From a bacterium (lineage in GTDB: Bacteria > SAR324 > XYD2-FULL-50-16): DNA of 33,910 nt. The stretch is from assembly GCA_018830885.1 (NCBI GenBank), contig JAHJRI010000134.1, forward strand, positions 1-33,910, in the 5' to 3' direction. Positions 9,480 to 17,390 of the stretch are shown here, one piece after another. Within the stretch, counting starts at the first letter, position 1, and every line of letters starts with the position of its first letter. The position numbers and the translations under genes were made by a program. Below the pieces are notes generated by a model. The model did no database searches. It was not told where the DNA came from and saw only the letters and a program-made list of their open reading frames with translations.

Positions 9480-9791
9480 AAACAGCCCGTTATAGGGGGC
9501 ACTATCAGAGGTGCAGCAACCGCTCAAACAACTATTCCGTGAGATGATTGCTGTCCTGCGGGACCGTGCAGGGTACTTTTTCCCCGGTTGCGCGCACTGT
9601 TTGCTCAACTGGTGTGCAAATGCCATTTTGGGGAAACACAGATCTGGTTCAATTGAAACCCCCAACTATCGACAAAGGCTTCTTAAGACGGAGACCCATA
9701 CATACAACCCTGCCCCGGGTGGGACACAACGAACCATGAGAATGATATCGCTTGAGGGGTGCTGTTCTCATATAACGAAATCAAGTGGAAG
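9480..9791. other. Intergenic region glpK-FmdE gene
   Basis: About 310 bp with short open frames in several phases that resemble no family I know. No strong promoter, terminator or RNA motif was recognised. Confidence 0.4.
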
Positions 9792-10304
9792 ATGATGACT
9801 TACCAGGAAATTTTGGACTTTCACGGGCATGAGTGTCCAGGTGTGGCCATCGGTTACCGAATGGCCACTTCCGCTCTCGAAAAACTGAATGCACTACGAT
9901 CCGAGGACGAAGAGATCGTGGCTATTGTCGAAAATGATGCCTGCGGGGTGGACGCCCTCCAGTGCATTACCGGCTGTACCTTCGGGAAGGGCAACCTGAT
10001 TTTCCATGATTACGGCAAACAGGTCTACACCCTCTTCTCCCGTCAATCAGGAATTGGCATTCGCATTTCATACCATGGCAAGGCAGTGCCGGCATCCGTC
10101 AGAAAATCTCGGACGGCTTTCACACAATGGATTCTAAACGCCCCTGCCCAGGATTTGATGGATATCACAGAGGTTCATATACCGGAACCGCAGATGGCTC
10201 AAAGGCGGCAATCCATAAACTGCTCCAAATGCGGCGAAGCAGTGATGGATTCAAGGATCAGGATGATCAATGACAAACCGTTCTGCATTCCCTGTGCTGA
10301 ATAA
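9792..10304 (+). CDS. FmdE/FwdE-family protein with C-terminal zinc ribbon
   Basis: Related to subunit E of formylmethanofuran dehydrogenase, but found alone here, so its substrate is unknown. About 170 residues. The N-terminal FmdE domain shows FHGHECPGVAIGYRMA, NDACGVDALQCITGCTFGKG and a FHDYGKQ loop with His/Cys residues that bind a metal or cofactor in the family. The C-terminus is a small zinc ribbon, CSKCGEAVMDSR...FCIPCAE. The start is uncertain: GTG at 9759 and ATGs at 9792 and 9795 are possible, and none has an ideally spaced Shine-Dalgarno sequence. In Desulfobacterota and related anaerobes such proteins often lie near molybdenum/tungsten enzymes; none is adjacent here. It converges on hemY. 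Confidence 0.88.
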   Translation: MMTYQEILDFHGHECPGVAIGYRMATSALEKLNALRSEDEEIVAIVENDACGVDALQCITGCTFGKGNLIFHDYGKQVYTLFSRQSGIGIRISYHGKAVPASVRKSRTAFTQWILNAPAQDLMDITEVHIPEPQMAQRRQSINCSKCGEAVMDSRIRMINDKPFCIPCAE

Positions 10305-10328
10305 CGAAAGCGGGGGATAGGAACACTG

Positions 10329-11693
10329 CTAAACATAAATCCCTTTGACCGTGGCTGGTCCCCGGGAGCCGCCACTACCCCGGATCAAATTTTCAGCGGT
10401 CCGTTTTGCCTGTTTGATCATCTCATTGGCGCCGATCCCTTCCCAGCCGAATCCGCTGATGAACAATCCGGGAAAACCGTTTTCCATGGTCTCTCGATAG
10501 GTCTGAAGTCGGGCATGGCCGATTTCCAGCTGAGGGATTCCGATCCGGGGTCGGATCACTTTTGCATATATCGGTTTTTCCGGCAGCGGCATGAGCTGGC
10601 GAAGATCACTACAGGCAGCTTCAATCAGATCATCATCGGACAGGGTGAAATGGTGTGGATTTCGAATACCCCCCACCAGGACTTCGAGACTTTGCATCCC
10701 CTCCGGGGCCCTTCCTGGAAACATGTGGGTTGGAAACAGGGCTCCCAGCGCAAAACGGTTTTCCGATGTCGGTGCCAGGTATCCGAAACCAAACGGAATT
10801 TTCACGTCATCTGCAAACCCCAGAAGAATATTGGCTACCATTGCTTCGGGGACCGACAGCTGTGGCGCAGTCTGCAGCACATTCAGCAGTGGCAGGGCAC
10901 GGTTGATATGGAGTCCGACAACCAGATTTCTGGCCGAATAGACCCCGGTATTCGTATCAACCCGCCACAATCCGTCTGATTTTGACAGCCGCTTGACCTC
11001 TGAATTGAGAACCAGGTTCTTGTCGGCGGCCAGTTTGATGACCAGACGTTCCATACCCATCTTGAAACTGACCATCGAAGGCATGCCGTTACCGACCTTG
11101 TTCTTCTGAGACCTGATGGCCCCCCGCAATACAGAACCGGCCTCCATTTCCAGTTTCCGCAGGCCGGGCATCGCCGCATCAATACTGAGTTTTTCGATAT
11201 CCCCGGCATAGGTCCCCGTCAGAATGATATCGGCAAAAGGAAGTATCGATCGCCCAAAGCGGTGAGTCGCCCAGTCAGCAACGGTCTGTTCATGCGGCAA
11301 CGGTCTTCTCCACAGATCCCCGAGGAGACGGAGCTTGGCCCACAGTGGCAGCAGGTCGCTGAGAATGATTTTCGGTGGTGTTTGAGGGATGGTCTTCAGT
11401 CTGCCATTCAAACAGATATACCGCAGAAATTTTCGCAATGGCGCTTTCTGTATGTCACCATCTAGTTTCAGGTCATCCAGCAGTTCCCGGCTCTCCTCAA
11501 TATTGTCCAGGAATCCGTGGGGCCCCCACTCTGCAAGAAATCCGTCTATATTCAGACTTTGAATCGCACCCCCGGGGCGATCCGATTTTTCAAGCAGCAA
11601 CAGCTCAAGGTCTGGGCGCAGCTTATTTAGAAAATGGGCAATGCTTAATCCGGACAGACCCGCACCAACAATGATGACATCATGATTTGTCAT
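10329..11693 (-). CDS. hemG: Protoporphyrinogen oxidase, HemY type
   Basis: FAD enzyme oxidising protoporphyrinogen IX (or coproporphyrinogen III in the coproporphyrin-dependent route) in haem synthesis. The 454 residues start with the dinucleotide-binding VIIVGAGLSGLSIAHFL and the LLLEKSDRPGGAIQS segment, and the conserved GPHGFL near residue 58. The C-terminus has LFISGFGWEGIGANEMIKQA, the usual FAD-contact region. HemY enzymes normally use oxygen, which is notable if this organism is an anaerobe. The start lies 12 bp after the CAP-domain gene, so the three genes DUF815-CAP-hemY look co-transcribed. No other haem gene is in the window. The symbol hemG follows the modern unified naming; hemY is the older name for this family. 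Confidence 0.93.
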   Translation of the reverse strand: MTNHDVIIVGAGLSGLSIAHFLNKLRPDLELLLLEKSDRPGGAIQSLNIDGFLAEWGPHGFLDNIEESRELLDDLKLDGDIQKAPLRKFLRYICLNGRLKTIPQTPPKIILSDLLPLWAKLRLLGDLWRRPLPHEQTVADWATHRFGRSILPFADIILTGTYAGDIEKLSIDAAMPGLRKLEMEAGSVLRGAIRSQKNKVGNGMPSMVSFKMGMERLVIKLAADKNLVLNSEVKRLSKSDGLWRVDTNTGVYSARNLVVGLHINRALPLLNVLQTAPQLSVPEAMVANILLGFADDVKIPFGFGYLAPTSENRFALGALFPTHMFPGRAPEGMQSLEVLVGGIRNPHHFTLSDDDLIEAACSDLRQLMPLPEKPIYAKVIRPRIGIPQLEIGHARLQTYRETMENGFPGLFISGFGWEGIGANEMIKQAKRTAENLIRGSGGSRGPATVKGIYV

Positions 11694-11705
11694 AAGCAGA
11701 TAACG

Positions 11706-13265
11706 CTATTTTGTGAGGACGACTTTAAACATCCGGGAATTTGAAAGATAAAAGGTGGCGATTTGACCGGGAAATCCGGACAGCCGGATCTTCAATATAT
11801 TTCTTTCCAGATGGTTCACCCGAATCTGCATATTGTCCAGAAGCTGCCATTTGACTTCTGTTACCGGTTTATCAATCGCCGTTATTTCAACCCAATAGTC
11901 CTGATCCGCTTTCATTGGAATCACTTCGCCCCTGGCACTGACCCTGAACCCCGGCAGATCCTTGAGCGTATTGATCAAGCAACCGGGCAGGGGTCCCCTG
12001 GCATAGGTCTGCTCCTCATTCAGATTATCCCTGTCAGCGACCTGCACAATAAACGAACGGTCACCGTTGAGGAAAAAATGGGTGCTTTCACATTCCTTCC
12101 CGTTCAGTTTAACAAGAATCGTATTTCTGTCCAACCAGGACACTTCGGTTTTCATCTCCGACATGGATTCCCAGCGTAATCGTTCGATATATGGATACCG
12201 GTTCGCCGGAGCAATATAGACAGCATATTGTCTATCTGACACCAATTGCAGGTTTTCGTTCCGACCTTTGATCATAAACATGGGACTGGGAACGGCAGCC
12301 GTTTGAAACGTCCAGGTCTTGCCGACGGGCCTCCCGTCCGCTTTTACCATCAGTTCCACACGATAAACGGTATCCCACGCCAGCCGGTTGAGTGGAAACA
12401 GTGCAAAATCAAAGGCTGAGAACCGTTGGTTGGGATCGAGACGCTTTGTTAGCAGACGTATCGGGACAACCTCGGTATTGGTATCCTGTTGAAACAGCTT
12501 GAACCGCTCCAGTTCAACTTTTTTGAAAAAAGACGGATTCATCTGCACTGAAATCGGGTACCCGGAAACGCGATAATCCGGCAGGGGATCCGGCGTTTCA
12601 TCATAAAAAACCGGCGGAATACCCAGCGCCCCGTCTAACGGCCAGACGACCATTTCGGGATTCTGTTTCCAGACCTCGTTTTTTCGCAGGTCGAAATCCA
12701 CGGCAGACACTTTCCCTTGATGCCTGCAGACAGAGGTATAAAAAGGGCCGTCATTCAAAAAAATGCCGTACCGGCAGAAACGGTTCAACCGGTCGTTGCC
12801 CATGTTGTAAACAAAATTCAAACCCTGGTGATTGCGTTCGATCCCAATACCGAGTTCATTTTTTGATAAATCAAGGAAGGCAAAGCGATGGTAGATGGCA
12901 CTCATCAGACCATCAATGGAATTTTGGGCATCTTTCTGGCCGGCAGAAAAATTTTCCGTGACATCCCTGGAGGCATAACCGGCAAATAGCGCCCGGTCAT
13001 CTGGTTTTTCACCCGTGAATTCAGGTCTGTTTCTGGATTGCAGGTGACCAGCCAGATTATTTTTTGACAGATACCGCGCATGATTGGCTGCCGATTTTTC
13101 AAGGATGGAACTTCTTGAAAACGGAATTAATCCGGCTCGGGTGCGAAGCTGGTTGATATACTGATATGCGGATTCCTTCTCCTGTTGCGGGATCCTTTCA
13201 GCAGTCAACTCTGCTGCAAACAGCAGGAGCAGACAAAAAAGGATGGCAAGCAGTTTGGTGGACAT
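11706..13265 (-). CDS. Secreted CAP-domain (SCP/PR1-like) protein
   Basis: The 519-residue protein has an N-terminal signal peptide (hydrophobic LLAILFCLLLLFAAELTA, cleavage around residue 22), so it is exported. A CAP domain follows (about residues 30-155): YINQLRTRAGL, a helix with KSAANHARYLSKNNLAGH, TENF, and YHRFAFLDLSKNELGIGI. Together these keep the His and Glu residues typical of CAP cavities. Residues about 200-340 look like a beta-sandwich (Ig-like or Big_5-like) module ending KTWTFQT, and the last 180 residues look like further beta-rich repeats with paired phrases such as YAVYIAP and DYWVEITA. Bacterial CAP proteins are mostly uncharacterised. It starts 2 bp downstream of the DUF815 gene. 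Confidence 0.88.
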   Translation of the reverse strand: MSTKLLAILFCLLLLFAAELTAERIPQQEKESAYQYINQLRTRAGLIPFSRSSILEKSAANHARYLSKNNLAGHLQSRNRPEFTGEKPDDRALFAGYASRDVTENFSAGQKDAQNSIDGLMSAIYHRFAFLDLSKNELGIGIERNHQGLNFVYNMGNDRLNRFCRYGIFLNDGPFYTSVCRHQGKVSAVDFDLRKNEVWKQNPEMVVWPLDGALGIPPVFYDETPDPLPDYRVSGYPISVQMNPSFFKKVELERFKLFQQDTNTEVVPIRLLTKRLDPNQRFSAFDFALFPLNRLAWDTVYRVELMVKADGRPVGKTWTFQTAAVPSPMFMIKGRNENLQLVSDRQYAVYIAPANRYPYIERLRWESMSEMKTEVSWLDRNTILVKLNGKECESTHFFLNGDRSFIVQVADRDNLNEEQTYARGPLPGCLINTLKDLPGFRVSARGEVIPMKADQDYWVEITAIDKPVTEVKWQLLDNMQIRVNHLERNILKIRLSGFPGQIATFYLSNSRMFKVVLTK

Positions 13266-13267
13266 GA

Positions 13268-14806
13268 TTATGCGATTGATGGGTCGAAAGCCATCCCTGT
13301 TTTCGAAGTTCCGTTTTCCCCATTCTGTTCCCGAGTCCAGATCATCATAAACTGCTGGACCGTTCTTCCTGCCGGTTTATCATGATTATTTCTCTGGGCA
13401 AAACGCCGAAACTCAAGAAACAGGGCCTCTTTTTCGTAAGGAAGACCGCTGTTGTCTGCATAGTGAAAGAGAATTTTCTCCAAATGTTGAAAGACAGGCA
13501 CTTCGTAAAACAACTTCAATCCAAACCGGTCGTCAATCGCTCTTTTTTCATCAATCGCCTGTTTCTGTTCGGGATACCGTTCATCAACCTCGCCTCTGAA
13601 GACCAGATCCTTACGATTAGCCGTCGCAATCACAATCAGATTGCTCGCGGGGGACAGGACACTGCCCTCCATAATGGTCTTCAGATTTTTATAGTCGATA
13701 TCATCCTTTTCAAAACTCAGGTCATCACAAAAAAGAATGAACTTTTCCTTTTTCCCCTTTAAGATTCGGGATAAATCGGGAATCAATGCCAGGTCACTCT
13801 GCTGGATTTCAATCAGCCGCAGGCCCTTCTGAACAAATCGGGTCAGCAATGCCTGGACAGAGCTGGATTTTCCGGTCCCCCTGCCACCCCAGAGCAGGAC
13901 ATGGTGAGCGGGTCTGCCTGCCAGAAGGTTTTCAGTATTCTCAATCAGACGCTCTTTATTTTTCTCAATCCCGATCAGGTCATCCATCTGCATCCACCGG
14001 CCCGGTGTCACCCCCCGCAGCGAGCAAGTGCCTTCAGCTGTCCTTTTTACCAGAAAAGCGGGATAAAGACTGTATATCCCCCCCGAATTTCTATCCCAGA
14101 ATCGGGTCAGCCTTTCCGGCATCTCTTGCCACTGCCCGGCCGCAATGATATCTGAAAAAAATGAATCAATCCCCGACGGCAGCGGCTCCTGTCTCTGCGA
14201 CTGGTTTTCAGTACCAGGATCATGAATCTCAGGGCGGTTTCCGGCACCCAGTTCAATCAGATTTAAAAAACTCAGGACCTGGTGATAGGGACACGTGTAA
14301 TACAGTTTTTCGAATAATGCACAGATTTGACTCAGAATCGGACCCTGTTGATCCGAGTTGAAAACACCACGTATATCCACATAGGAGGACTGATCCGAAA
14401 GTATCTCCAAAACAGTTGACCGCCATGGCTTGATATCCAGTTTCATGGCCGGATCGTCCAGTCGTTTCCAGACAAGGGCACAATATCGGTTCCAGGTTGC
14501 CAACAGGCCATCGGGGGATCTCAACTCAAGACTCAACCATTGCTTCTGTCGGTCGAACAGTTGCAGCAGTCCCTCCTCCTGTTTGACCTTCCATTGCAGC
14601 AGCAACTCTTTTTCCATCCGTTCAAACAACCTTCCGATAAGTTTCAGAATATCATTTGATTCGAACAGGCTCCGGCAACCGCATATCTGAACCCGATCCA
14701 GAATATCACCCACGCTGTCGAGCATCTCTTCATAAACCCGGTCAATGGCCGCTTCATCCCACTTCTTACGATCCATAGCAGTCGAACTGTCTTCTTTTCT
14801 TTTCAT
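13268..14806 (-). CDS. DUF815-family AAA-type ATPase
   Basis: Cytosolic P-loop ATPase of unknown role. Of 512 residues, the C-terminal half is the recognised DUF815 domain: a lead-in RWMQMDDLIGIEKNKE near residue 272, Walker A GGRGTGKSSS near residue 310, Walker B-like FILFCDDLSF near residue 360, the NLIVIATANRKDL sensor segment, and DRFGLKLFYEVP followed by a helical lid. The N-terminal 270 residues are helical and not recognised. No Shine-Dalgarno sequence is visible at the chosen ATG, and an in-frame ATG ten codons in (14776) is the alternative. It is upstream of the CAP gene by 2 bp and downstream of the M18 peptidase by 66 bp. Confidence 0.9.
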   Translation of the reverse strand: MKRKEDSSTAMDRKKWDEAAIDRVYEEMLDSVGDILDRVQICGCRSLFESNDILKLIGRLFERMEKELLLQWKVKQEEGLLQLFDRQKQWLSLELRSPDGLLATWNRYCALVWKRLDDPAMKLDIKPWRSTVLEILSDQSSYVDIRGVFNSDQQGPILSQICALFEKLYYTCPYHQVLSFLNLIELGAGNRPEIHDPGTENQSQRQEPLPSGIDSFFSDIIAAGQWQEMPERLTRFWDRNSGGIYSLYPAFLVKRTAEGTCSLRGVTPGRWMQMDDLIGIEKNKERLIENTENLLAGRPAHHVLLWGGRGTGKSSSVQALLTRFVQKGLRLIEIQQSDLALIPDLSRILKGKKEKFILFCDDLSFEKDDIDYKNLKTIMEGSVLSPASNLIVIATANRKDLVFRGEVDERYPEQKQAIDEKRAIDDRFGLKLFYEVPVFQHLEKILFHYADNSGLPYEKEALFLEFRRFAQRNNHDKPAGRTVQQFMMIWTREQNGENGTSKTGMAFDPSIA

Positions 14807-14872
14807 CAGGATTCAGAAATCTGTTTTGCGTCTTGATTGACAGGGCTGGTTCCGCTATCTTTCGCCAGTCGT

Positions 14873-16312
14873 CTACAGGTGCTTGTAAAATGCTTTGTAT
14901 GCCTTGTAGGTGTGATAAATATCCACTTTCGAGGCTATTTCGAAGGGAGAATGCATGGAGAGCAGTGCCGTCCCGCAATCAACCACATCCATGCCATACT
15001 TGGCCAGATGATAGGCGATCGTCCCGCCGCCCCCCTGGTCTACTTTCCCCAGTTCCGCCGTCTGCCACAATACCCCCTCCTTATTGAATGCACGGCGAAT
15101 ACTGGCAACAAACTCGGCATGGGCCTCGTTTGATCCGGATTTCCCTCTGGATCCGGTAAATTTTGTCAGACAGACACCAAATCCAATTTTTGCTGCATTC
15201 ATCGGTTCATTCACCTCTTTCCATTCCGGATCAATCCCCGCATTCACATCGGAGGAGAGAAATTTCGAATTTTCCAGAGACTGGATCAGCAGATTATAGT
15301 CATTTTTGCCGAAATGCTGCAGTACATCATTCACCATACGTTCGATCAGATTCGAAGCGGCTCCGCTGTTGCCCATCGATCCGATCTCCTCTTTATCGAA
15401 AAAAACCATCACCATGTTTTTGCCGGTCTTCTCCGCCTCACTATCAAAAAGCGCCTTCATCCCCAGATAGGCACAGACACGGTCATCCTGCCCATGGGCT
15501 CCAACAAAGCTGCGGTCAAAACCGACATCCCGTGATTTCCCAGCAGGTACAAGCTGAAGCTCCGCACTGACAAAGTCCTGCTCCTTAAATCCATATTTCA
15601 AGTGGAGTGTATTTAAAATATTGAGTTTGACCGCATCCTTTTCCGATTTAAATTGATAGGGTATGGAGCCAACCAGTATGTTGAGCTGTTCACCTTCTAT
15701 CACGGTTGGTGCTGTTTTCTTGTTTTGATTCTGCGCCAGGTGGGGCAGAATATCGTTTATGGTAAAAACAGGATCCTCGGGATCTTCTCCAATGGTAATC
15801 GCAATCTTTTTTCCACTCTCCAGAACAACAACCCCGTGCAATGCGAGAGGCCTGGTTACCCATTGATATTTTTTAATGCCACCGTAGTAGTGGGTCTTCA
15901 TATAGGCCATATCTTCAGACTCAAAAAGGGGAAACTGTTTCAGATCCAGCCTGGGTACGTCGATATGGGCCCCGTTCATTAAAAAGCCCTGGTTCAAGGT
16001 TTTCAGATTGTTTACAACAACCAGGGCTCCGGCAACGTCATCATACGTTAAGAACAGTTTTCGATCCTCTTTGCCAGCCTTTGCGATCGGGACAAACCCT
16101 TGTGCTTCTGCCAGTCTGGAGATGGTCTGCACGGATTCCCGTTCTGTCTTGCTGTTGTCAAGAAACTGCTTGTAACCTTCGGCAAGATTGAAAATTTCCT
16201 TCTCTTCTTTCTTTCTTAGCCCATCCCAGCCCGATTTTTTTTTGAACAAAAGGGCTTCTCCGAGTTGTTTTAATGTCTTGCTCGTTTTTTTCTTTTTCAC
16301 GGTTTTCGGCAT
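14873..16312 (-). CDS. M18-family aminopeptidase
   Basis: Dodecameric, dizinc cytosolic aminopeptidase, usually removing acidic or neutral N-terminal residues. The 479-residue protein shows the metal ligands in order: HIDVPRLD (near residue 117), HGQDDRVCAYLG (278), DKEEIGS with the catalytic glutamate (305), SSDVNAG (352) and C-terminal HSPFEIAS (455). The first 17 residues are very lysine-rich (PKTVKKKKTSK). This is unusual for the family and may be a flexible tail or the true start may lie further in, though the ATG has a good GAGGAG before it. It stands upstream of the DUF815-CAP-hemY genes. Confidence 0.92.
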   Translation of the reverse strand: MPKTVKKKKTSKTLKQLGEALLFKKKSGWDGLRKKEEKEIFNLAEGYKQFLDNSKTERESVQTISRLAEAQGFVPIAKAGKEDRKLFLTYDDVAGALVVVNNLKTLNQGFLMNGAHIDVPRLDLKQFPLFESEDMAYMKTHYYGGIKKYQWVTRPLALHGVVVLESGKKIAITIGEDPEDPVFTINDILPHLAQNQNKKTAPTVIEGEQLNILVGSIPYQFKSEKDAVKLNILNTLHLKYGFKEQDFVSAELQLVPAGKSRDVGFDRSFVGAHGQDDRVCAYLGMKALFDSEAEKTGKNMVMVFFDKEEIGSMGNSGAASNLIERMVNDVLQHFGKNDYNLLIQSLENSKFLSSDVNAGIDPEWKEVNEPMNAAKIGFGVCLTKFTGSRGKSGSNEAHAEFVASIRRAFNKEGVLWQTAELGKVDQGGGGTIAYHLAKYGMDVVDCGTALLSMHSPFEIASKVDIYHTYKAYKAFYKHL

Positions 16313-16757
16313 GGCTCCTCTATAAGTATGCTTCTTGAAATCTGCAATTCATGTTCATCCGGATAACAGAATAAAACAGGCTCAATAGCCCCTGAACCGT
16401 CCGCGCGCTATTCTGTATCCTTTTTTAATGCAGCTGGAAAGGGTATTGGTTTTTGGGAGTGAAGGATTGAACTGTCACAGAGACCGAACCTTGATTCTGT
16501 GTATCGACAGGGAAGTCAAGCCTGAAATACCGTCCTGAATATGGGCAATGAGATACGGGGCTGTCTGACCGCCAGCCAGCCCGCGAAATTATTCCCCCTC
16601 CTATCCATTTCTGACACGAGCCTCACGAATAGTGCCGTTGTTCTGTTGTAACGCTATTTTCCAATGACCCTTCAGGAATTGGAAGACACGGTCACAGCGT
16701 ATACAGGGGTAGTTTTCGATCCCTGTGGTTGTTTTATATCGATCCGGTTGATCCCGT
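16313..16757. other. Intergenic region between the M18 peptidase gene and cheW
   Basis: 445 bp. The minus strand at 16373-16394 can form a short GGCT/AGCC hairpin followed by TTTT, a weak terminator candidate for cheW or upstream transcription. The rest shows no gene, RNA or clear promoter. Confidence 0.4.
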
Positions 16758-17270
16758 CTATAAGCTCCGAACCTGCTCCAGTTCCTCTTCGTAAAGTATT
16801 TTTTCGATATCCAGTAGGATTTTTACTTTGTTGTCGACCTTTCCCATACCTTTGATATAACTGCTGCCAACCCCGGCATGGGTTCTGGGTGGCGGATCCA
16901 TCTGGTTTTCGGGAATATCAATGACCTCATTCACGGTATCGACGATCAGACCGACTGAAATATCGTTAATCTTGACAACGATAATACAGGTTCGATCATC
17001 ATACTCCCTGGCTTCCAGCTTGAATCGGGCCCGAATGTCCATTACGGAAATCACCTGTCCCCGGAGGTTGATCACCCCGATAATAAAATCAGGCATATCC
17101 GGAACAACCGTGATTTCCTGCATCACAATGATCTCAATCACATGACGAATCTCAATGCCATAATCCTCCTTGCCAATATGGAAGGTCAGGTATTTATCCT
17201 TCTGCTCATCTCCATCCACATCATCATCAAAGGAATCCAGTTCAGCATTCAGCTTTTCATATTCTGCCAT
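16758..17270 (-). CDS. cheW: CheW-like chemotaxis scaffold protein
   Basis: Couples chemoreceptors to the CheA kinase. The 170-residue protein is one CheW domain (about residues 25-165) with KYLTFHIGKEDYGIEI, the receptor/CheA interface segment PDFIIGVINLRGQVISVMDIR, IGLIVDTVNEV-like VGLIVDTVNEV, and a C-terminal KVKILLDIEKIL. An acidic 20-residue N-terminal extension (EYEKLNAELDSFDDDVDGDE) precedes the domain. GAGGG lies five bases before the ATG. No cheA, cheY or receptor gene is near, so it is a solitary copy behind topA (gap about 120 bp). Confidence 0.95.
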   Translation of the reverse strand: MAEYEKLNAELDSFDDDVDGDEQKDKYLTFHIGKEDYGIEIRHVIEIIVMQEITVVPDMPDFIIGVINLRGQVISVMDIRARFKLEAREYDDRTCIIVVKINDISVGLIVDTVNEVIDIPENQMDPPPRTHAGVGSSYIKGMGKVDNKVKILLDIEKILYEEELEQVRSL

Positions 17271-17390
17271 TTTGCCCTCTGTTCAGGTTTATTGATTTGA
17301 CCCCACCTGGAAATTTTCACCTGCTGAATTCAGCCGTTGATATGCTCTTCAATGCCAGGCAGGCGATCGATACGCAATTCAAACAGCATT

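Noticed and set aside
9511..9795. 94-codon frame between glpK and the FmdE gene
   Set aside because: No ribosome site and no recognisable protein sequence; overlaps the start of the FmdE gene.
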